Positions 59,363 through 64,000 of a stretch of DNA of 64,000 bases are shown here, piece by piece; positions within the stretch are counted from its first letter, which is position 1, and each line of letters opens with the position of its first letter. The notes below the pieces were generated by a model. It was given only the letters and a program-made list of their open reading frames with translations, was not told where the DNA came from and did no database searches. This stretch comes from Stigmatella aurantiaca (GTDB lineage Bacteria > Myxococcota > Myxococcia > Myxococcales > Myxococcaceae): positions 124,001 through 188,000 of the forward strand of contig NZ_FOAP01000011.1 of the NCBI RefSeq assembly GCF_900109545.1, given 5' to 3'. The position numbers were made by a program, and so were the translations under genes.

Positions 59363-60364
59363 TCAGCGGCCAGCTGGAAGTTCGAGCACGGTCAGCAGCC
59401 CGGCCTCCGCGGCCGTCAATCGTGGCGCGGCGTTCACCAGCGTATGCGCGGTGGCCCGGTCCCCCGCCACTCCCCCCGGGATCTCCACAACCAGCCGTGG
59501 ATCCGCGTCGATCTCGATGCGGTCCTTGGGCTCCTCGGCCCCCACGGCGATGGTCAGCTCCAACCTGACCCGCTCCTGTCCTTCCTCGAAGCCCACCACG
59601 GACTGGTACATGCCCGCCACGCGCCCCTGGCGCACGGCAAACGCCCCGCCGGAGATGTCCTCCTCGGCGAACACCGGGGCGACCTCCTCCTCGTAGTCGT
59701 CACAGTCCAGCCCCAGCCCCAGCGCGCAGAGCGCCGCCGACTCGAGCAGGCCCACGTGGCCAAGCTGCTCCTTGTCCACCAGCTCGAAGAACTCCTCCTC
59801 CGACAGCCCCGCGCCCACCTTGCGCTGCAGCGCCTCGCGGCGCGTGCGCGCATCCACCACCCGCGTCACGGTGACGCGCCGGACCGGGCCACACGCCTGC
59901 CCCACCGTCGCCACCAGCCGGTCCATCAGGAAGCCCGGGTTGACGCCCGTGCCCAGCACCGCCACGCCCGCCTCCTGCGCGGCCTGATCGAGCTGCTCGG
60001 CCAGCTCCGGATGCTTGAGGAAGGGAAACGCCAGCTCCTCGCAGGTGGACACCACCGGCAGGCCCAGCTTCAGCGCCTCCAGCAGCTGCGGCATGATGAC
60101 CGGCAGCCGGGAGCCCGTCGCGTGCAACAGCACCGTGCCCTTGCGCCGCCCCATGGCCTTCTCCAGCGACTCGGAGATCTTCAGCTTGCCGGCCGGCTGG
60201 CCGAGCACCTCCGAGAGAGGCCGGCCCACGAGCTGGGGATGGGTATCCACCGCGCCAATGAGCTCGACCTCCGAGGAGGCAAGCGCCGCCCGGGCGATCT
60301 CCTGCCCGATGAAGCCAAGCCCCATGATCACCACCGGGACAGGCCCTGTGGGCACTTTCGCCAT
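59363..60364 (-). CDS. NAD(P)-dependent oxidoreductase, DapB / 2,4-diaminopentanoate dehydrogenase-like
   Basis: The 333-residue protein begins with a Rossmann motif VVIMGLGFIGQEIARAAL and a DapB-like N-terminal domain, including LLHATGSRLPVIMPQLLEAL. Its C-terminal half matches the 2,4-diaminopentanoate dehydrogenase type rather than dihydrodipicolinate reductase. It would reductively or oxidatively handle an amine or hydroxy substrate with NAD(P). Genes downstream encode MaoC-like hydratases, so an acyl or amino-acid breakdown pathway is possible. The leader carries an attenuator-like hairpin with a U-tract. Substrate unknown. Confidence 0.82.
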   Translation of the reverse strand: MAKVPTGPVPVVIMGLGFIGQEIARAALASSEVELIGAVDTHPQLVGRPLSEVLGQPAGKLKISESLEKAMGRRKGTVLLHATGSRLPVIMPQLLEALKLGLPVVSTCEELAFPFLKHPELAEQLDQAAQEAGVAVLGTGVNPGFLMDRLVATVGQACGPVRRVTVTRVVDARTRREALQRKVGAGLSEEEFFELVDKEQLGHVGLLESAALCALGLGLDCDDYEEEVAPVFAEEDISGGAFAVRQGRVAGMYQSVVGFEEGQERVRLELTIAVGAEEPKDRIEIDADPRLVVEIPGGVAGDRATAHTLVNAAPRLTAAEAGLLTVLELPAGR

Positions 60365-60379
60365 CGGAGAACTCTCCAG

Positions 60380-60453
60380 AATTCAAGGGGTTAGGCTCAA
60401 AAAACGCGCCTTGGCGCACCATAAACCACCCCACTGGGGCAGGCAAGCGCCAG
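60380..60453 (-). promoter_or_regulatory. possible transcription attenuator in the leader of the DapB-like gene
   Basis: On the minus strand, GCGCC (60413-60417) and GGCGC (60406-60410) fold into a small hairpin followed by GTTTTTTG, a rare U-run in this genome, about 34 bp before the start codon. An upstream TGGCGC near 60448-60453 can pair with the same GCGCCA, giving a competing anti-terminator. The stem is short (4-5 bp), so this is a suggestion only. A small ORF starting MVRQGAFF overlaps the hairpin. No known riboswitch fold was recognised. Confidence 0.3.
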
Positions 60454-60572
60454 TTGGTTGATACGGACCTCCGGACAAAGGAGCCCTCCAATGATTTCCA
60501 CGGATTGAAGGCTGGGGGGACGCGGCAAAGCCCACGGCCTGGGGGGTCTGTCTGAGCCTGAGTGAAGACGTG

Positions 60573-60578
60573 TATAAA
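60573..60578 (+). promoter_or_regulatory. candidate -10 element of the HD-GYP gene
   Basis: TATAAA lies 43 bp before the HD-GYP start codon on the plus strand, close to the TATAAT consensus. No matching -35 was found, so an activator or an alternative sigma factor may be needed. The 256-bp gap 60365-60620 holds this, the leader of the divergent gene and no further gene. Confidence 0.4.
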
Positions 60579-60620
60579 GACGGCTCCAGGCACCCCCTCT
60601 CCCCTCGGAGCCCGTGAACA

Positions 60621-61724
60621 ATGGACCGCATCCTCGTGGTGGATGACGACGTGCGCATCCTCGCCGCGCTCTCCCGCATCTTCGTGGCAGAGGGGTATCA
60701 GGTCGTCACCCACAGCGATCCCGTCCAAGCGGCCCGGGAGGAGGGTTTTCAGGTCGTCCTCACGGACTTCATGATGCCCTACCTCAACGGCATCGAGCTG
60801 CTGAGCGCGCTCCGGGAGAAGAACCCGCGCGCGGTGCGGCTGATGCTCACGGCCGCCGCCGATTTCCGCACCGCCTCGGAGGCCGTCAACCGCGGGGAAG
60901 TCTACCGGCTGCTGGGCAAGCCGTGGACGTTGCCGGACCTGACGAGCAGCGTGCGCCAGGCGTTCGAGCACTACCGGCTGGTGGAGACCAACGCCCGGCT
61001 CACGCGCGAGGTGGCCGAGAAGAACGAGGAGCTGACCGTCATCAACCAGAGCCTGGAGCGCCACGTGGTGGAGCGCACCACGGGGCTGCTCGATGGGCTC
61101 ATCAGCGCCCTGGACTACCGCGACACGGAGACCCAGTGGCACTCGCGGCGCGTGTCGCTCTATGCCCGGCGGCTGGCGCAGGAGAGCGGCCTCACCGGGG
61201 TGGCGCTGGACATCGTCGAGCAGGGCGCGCTGCTGCATGACATCGGCAAGATTGGCGTGCGCGACTCCATCCTCCTCAAGCCGGGGCCGCTGACGCCCGA
61301 GGAATGGGAGGAGATGCGCAAGCACCCGGAGTTCGGCTACCGGATGCTGGCGAAGATTCCCTACCTGCACGACGCCTCGCTCATCGTCCTGCAACACCAG
61401 GAGCGCTGGGACGGCAAGGGCTATCCCGAGAAGCTCTCCGGCAAGTCCATCGTCATCGGCGCGCGCATCTTCGCCATCGTGGACACCCTGGATGCCATCA
61501 CCTCGGACCGGCCCTACCGCAAGGGCCGGCCGCTGCAGGTGGCCAAGGACGAGATTCAGCGCTGCGCGGGCACGCAGTTCGATCCGGTGCTCGCCGAGGC
61601 GTTCCTCCGGGTTCCCGACGAGGAGTGGCTGCGCATCCGCTCCGAAGTGGAAGCCATGGAGGCCAGTGAGCAGCGGCGCTTTGGCACCCCGCTCCAGGTG
61701 CCCGCGCTCGCCACCGGCACCTGA
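60621..61724 (+). CDS. response regulator with HD-GYP (c-di-GMP phosphodiesterase) output, RpfG-like
   Basis: The 367-residue cytosolic protein has a receiver domain at residues 1-120 (ILVVDDDVRILAAL, phospho-Asp in VVLTDFMMP, Lys in LLGKPW). A coiled linker (VAEKNEELTVINQSLERHV) and an HD-GYP domain follow, with HSRRVSLYARRLA, LLHDIGKIGVRD, HPEFGYRML and WDGKGYPEKL. The second of the paired metal-ligand histidines is Gln (HQERWDG). It should hydrolyse cyclic di-GMP when phosphorylated. Its kinase is not next to it. Convergent with the HEAT-cyclophilin gene, 8 bp apart. Confidence 0.9.
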   Translation: MDRILVVDDDVRILAALSRIFVAEGYQVVTHSDPVQAAREEGFQVVLTDFMMPYLNGIELLSALREKNPRAVRLMLTAAADFRTASEAVNRGEVYRLLGKPWTLPDLTSSVRQAFEHYRLVETNARLTREVAEKNEELTVINQSLERHVVERTTGLLDGLISALDYRDTETQWHSRRVSLYARRLAQESGLTGVALDIVEQGALLHDIGKIGVRDSILLKPGPLTPEEWEEMRKHPEFGYRMLAKIPYLHDASLIVLQHQERWDGKGYPEKLSGKSIVIGARIFAIVDTLDAITSDRPYRKGRPLQVAKDEIQRCAGTQFDPVLAEAFLRVPDEEWLRIRSEVEAMEASEQRRFGTPLQVPALATGT

Positions 61725-61732
61725 GCCCGCGC

Positions 61733-63796
61733 TCAGGGTTCTGTCCGCACCTCCAGGATGACGTCGCCTTCGAGCAAGGCATCCACCACCTCCATGCCCG
61801 CCGTCACCTCGCCGAAGGCGGTGTACCGGCCGTCCAGGTACGGCTGCGGCGCGTGGGTGAAGAAGAACTGGCTGCCCCCCGTGTCCTTGCCCGCCAGCGC
61901 CATGCCGATGACGCCCCGCCGGTAGGCCCGGCGCGTCATCTCGCAGCGGATGGAGTAGCCGGGACCGCCCTCCCCGTCCCCTCGTGGATCGCCCCCCTGC
62001 GCGACGAAATCGGGCACCACGCGGTGGAAGCTGATTCCCCGGAAGTACCCCTGCCGGGCCAGCGCATGGAGGTTGCCCGAGGTGAGGGGCGCCTGGGCAG
62101 CATCCAGCGCCACGGTGATGTCTCCCTTGCGGGTGCGGAAGATCAACATGGCGCCCGGGGGTGCGGCGGGTGGCCTGCGGGTCCCCGGCGGTGACTCCAC
62201 ACGCGCGGAGCGCACCGGCTGGCCCGTCAGCCCCGTGAGGGCCTCCGCCGCCACGCGGCGCACGTTGGCGTGGGGATGCGTCAGCCAGCCACGCAGCACG
62301 GGCTCGGCGGCCCTGCCCTCCAGCGCCACGAGCGCTCCCGCCACGGGCTCCGCCAGGTCCGGCTCCTGGGGCACCCGCGCCGCCAGCGCATGGACCTCCG
62401 GCAGTGCTTCGAGAACCTTCATCTTCCCCACCGTGGCCGCCGCCATGCCCGCCACCACCGCATCGTCCCCCTTCAAGAGGGCCCGCACGGGCGCCACGGC
62501 CTCGGGGACCGGGCGGGCGCCCACCGCGTCCAGGGCGGCCAGCCGCACCCTCGCGTCCGCATGGCTCAAGCCCGGCACCGCGCTCTGGGCGCCCTCGGGC
62601 ACCTGCGTCTGGGCCAGCTCGCGCAGGCCCAGCGCCCACCGCCGCGCCTCGGGAATCCGTCCCCCCCCGCAGGACAGCACCTGCGCGAGGGTCCCGGTTT
62701 GCCGGTCCATCGCCGCGGCGAGCCGGCAGTCGAGCCACGCCACATCCTCGGCCGCGGTCTCCGAGGCGGGCGGTCCTGCCTCTGCCAGCGCGCGGCGCAG
62801 TGCCTCCAGCACGGGCCGTCCTGCCCGGGGTAGCCCCTGCTGGGCCACCGCCAGGATCGCATGCGCGGACGCGGAGGCGCCCGAGGCCACGCGCTGGGCA
62901 TCCGGGCGCAAGGCCTCCAGCGCCTCCAGGGGCGGACACGCGGTGCTGCACGCCGAGGCCCACCGGCTCAGCGTCCGCGCCGCTTCCGCCGCCACGCGGG
63001 GCGTGGGGTCCTCCAGCAGACGCGCCAGGGCCGTCACCTCCTCCGGCCCCGCCCCCTCCCCGAAGCCCTTCGCACACAGGGCCCGGACGTCGGGCTCCGC
63101 ATCCGACAGGCAGTGCCGCAGCGGCGCCAACGCCTCGGGCCGCTTCACGTAAACCAGCAGGTAGGCCGCCCCGTAGCGCGCCTCCACGGGCTGCTCCGCC
63201 CCGAGCAACGCCTTCACGGGCTCCAGCGGCACCTCCGCGAGCGAAGCGCCCCGGCGCCCCGACACGCCCAGCGCGAGCGCGGCCCTCCCCGCCCGGCCGT
63301 GCGCCTCCTTCAGCCGCTCGATGAGCCGGTGAATCGCTCCCGGCGTCCCCAGCTTGCTGAAGGCCTCCAGCAGGGCCCGCTGGACTCCTTCCTCCGGTTC
63401 CTTCGCCTCGGCCTCGCGCAGCGCCTCCGTCATCCGGGCCTTCTGCTCCTCCGCCAAAGGCTCCCAGGAGAGGGCCAGCTCGCCCGCGGCGAAGGCGGCC
63501 TCCTCCCGGACGGACGGCTCGGCGGCGGCAAGCCCCGCGAGGATGACCTCCAGCGTGGTGGCATCCTGGATGCGCGCCAGGGCCCGCAGCGCACGGATCC
63601 GCACGGCGGTGCCGCGCGCCCCCCCGGCCCAGGCCACGAGCTGCCCGTCCCCCAGCGAGCGGCGATCCTCCCAGTCCTCCACCTGGGCCAGCGCCTCGCC
63701 GTCCCCAGCCCCCGGCGGCGCCACCGCACGGACACACGCCACGGGAAGGAGCAGCGCCACGACGCAAGCGCACAGCCGCGAGAGCAAGGGGAGCAT
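61733..63796 (-). CDS. lipoprotein with HEAT repeats fused to a cyclophilin-type peptidyl-prolyl isomerase
   Basis: The 687-residue protein has a lipoprotein signal (LLPLLS...LLLPVAC, Cys at about residue 21). About 500 residues of HEAT-like alpha repeats follow (for example EALPEVHALAARV and AEPVLRGWL), then a C-terminal cyclophilin domain of about 150 residues: ISFHRVVPDFVAQGGDPRGDG, IGMALAGKDTGGSQFFFTH and YTAFGEVTAGMEVVD. The PPIase active-site residues (FHR, QGGD, SQFFFT) are present. It would help fold or hold envelope proteins. ATG at 63796 is preferred over a TTG at 63814 that would precede the signal. Confidence 0.85.
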   Translation of the reverse strand: MLPLLSRLCACVVALLLPVACVRAVAPPGAGDGEALAQVEDWEDRRSLGDGQLVAWAGGARGTAVRIRALRALARIQDATTLEVILAGLAAAEPSVREEAAFAAGELALSWEPLAEEQKARMTEALREAEAKEPEEGVQRALLEAFSKLGTPGAIHRLIERLKEAHGRAGRAALALGVSGRRGASLAEVPLEPVKALLGAEQPVEARYGAAYLLVYVKRPEALAPLRHCLSDAEPDVRALCAKGFGEGAGPEEVTALARLLEDPTPRVAAEAARTLSRWASACSTACPPLEALEALRPDAQRVASGASASAHAILAVAQQGLPRAGRPVLEALRRALAEAGPPASETAAEDVAWLDCRLAAAMDRQTGTLAQVLSCGGGRIPEARRWALGLRELAQTQVPEGAQSAVPGLSHADARVRLAALDAVGARPVPEAVAPVRALLKGDDAVVAGMAAATVGKMKVLEALPEVHALAARVPQEPDLAEPVAGALVALEGRAAEPVLRGWLTHPHANVRRVAAEALTGLTGQPVRSARVESPPGTRRPPAAPPGAMLIFRTRKGDITVALDAAQAPLTSGNLHALARQGYFRGISFHRVVPDFVAQGGDPRGDGEGGPGYSIRCEMTRRAYRRGVIGMALAGKDTGGSQFFFTHAPQPYLDGRYTAFGEVTAGMEVVDALLEGDVILEVRTEP

Positions 63797-63913
63797 CCGC
63801 TGGACGTAGGCCAAAAGCCCGCTGAAATCCAGGGGTTAGGCCGCAAGCCGTTTGACTTGAGCGGGGCGTCCCCCGAAGATGGGCGACCGTCTTCCTGGCA
63901 AGGAGCGCTGGCC

Positions 63914-64000
63914 CTGAATTGCCCTGGTTGTGGCACCCAGGTCGCGGATGGCACGTCCATCTGCCCCAAGTGCGACTACATCATCGACGCATCCTTCCTG
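63914..64000 (+). CDS. zinc-ribbon protein, first residues only (probable CTG start)
   Basis: The last 87 bases encode LNCPGCGTQVADGTSICPKC and continue to the edge, with two CxxC pairs forming a zinc ribbon. AAGGAG lies 8 bp before CTG at 63914, and no ATG, GTG or TTG has equally good context; a TTG at 63857 in the same frame is the alternative. Many myxobacterial signalling proteins start with such a ribbon, but the body lies outside the window, so no function can be given. Confidence 0.55.
   Translation, partial: MNCPGCGTQVADGTSICPKCDYIIDASFL

Noticed and set aside
59700-63773. A 1357-residue minus-strand open frame spanning the HEAT-cyclophilin and DapB-like genes
   Set aside because: It crosses the HD-GYP gene in antisense and is out of frame with the real minus-strand genes, and has no domain.

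Overview
The window is high-GC DNA with tightly packed genes and many 4-bp start/stop overlaps. The gene content points to a myxobacterium of the Cystobacterineae, probably close to Stigmatella. The evidence is a bacNOP-padC bactofilin block, a Tad-type pilus/secretion gene set, and a sterol locus whose cyclase carries the residues of cycloartenol synthase, an enzyme known from Stigmatella aurantiaca. Species assignment is inference. I saw no rRNA, tRNA, insertion sequence, CRISPR array or phage gene.

Layout. 0-2 kb (+): end of nadB, a rhomboid protease and a LOG-family protein. 2-6.4 kb (-): alpha/beta hydrolase, three bactofilins (bacN, bacO, bacP), PadC-like ParB-domain protein, pyrE and a lipoprotein in one tight operon. 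6.4-10.8 kb (-): a large TPR protein and a hybrid histidine kinase. 11-14.8 kb (+): an OmpA-family outer-membrane protein and a lipoprotein. 14.8-21.5 kb: sterol locus, with squalene synthase, oxidosqualene cyclase and an MMPL/RND exporter on the minus strand and a divergent squalene epoxidase on the plus strand. 21.5-25 kb (-): araHGF sugar ABC transporter. 25-31 kb (-): tlyA, dxs, ispA, a response regulator, xseB and xseA.

31-46 kb (-): two FHA-domain membrane proteins, tadC, tadB and cpaB, then a second run with an ECF sigma/anti-sigma pair, three large TadE/TadG-like proteins, a 77-residue Flp-like prepilin and three small envelope proteins. The ATPase, secretin, TadZ and prepilin peptidase of a Tad machine are missing here, so the system must be split across the genome, as I recall for the M. 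xanthus Kil predation apparatus. 46-50 kb (-): a DUF2085-like membrane protein, two oligopeptide ABC ATPases and two stand-alone MshEN-domain proteins. 50-56 kb: a DUF4292-like lipoprotein, ExbB/ExbD, DAHP synthase, a PLP-dependent decarboxylase and a 2-oxoglutarate dioxygenase. 56-60 kb (-): a long acyl-CoA dehydrogenase, two MaoC-like hydratases and a DapB-like dehydrogenase. 60.6-64 kb: an HD-GYP response regulator (+), a HEAT-cyclophilin lipoprotein (-) and the first residues of a zinc-ribbon protein (+).

How it fits together. FPP made by the 28-kb ispA can feed squalene synthase, squalene epoxidase and oxidosqualene cyclase about 8 kb away, and the co-transcribed MMPL protein is a good candidate sterol or lipid exporter. 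The Tad genes read directly into xseAB-ispA-dxs-tlyA, from a candidate sigma-70 promoter at 37010-37039. Several starts were corrected using Shine-Dalgarno positions and overlaps; two genes appear to start at CTG.
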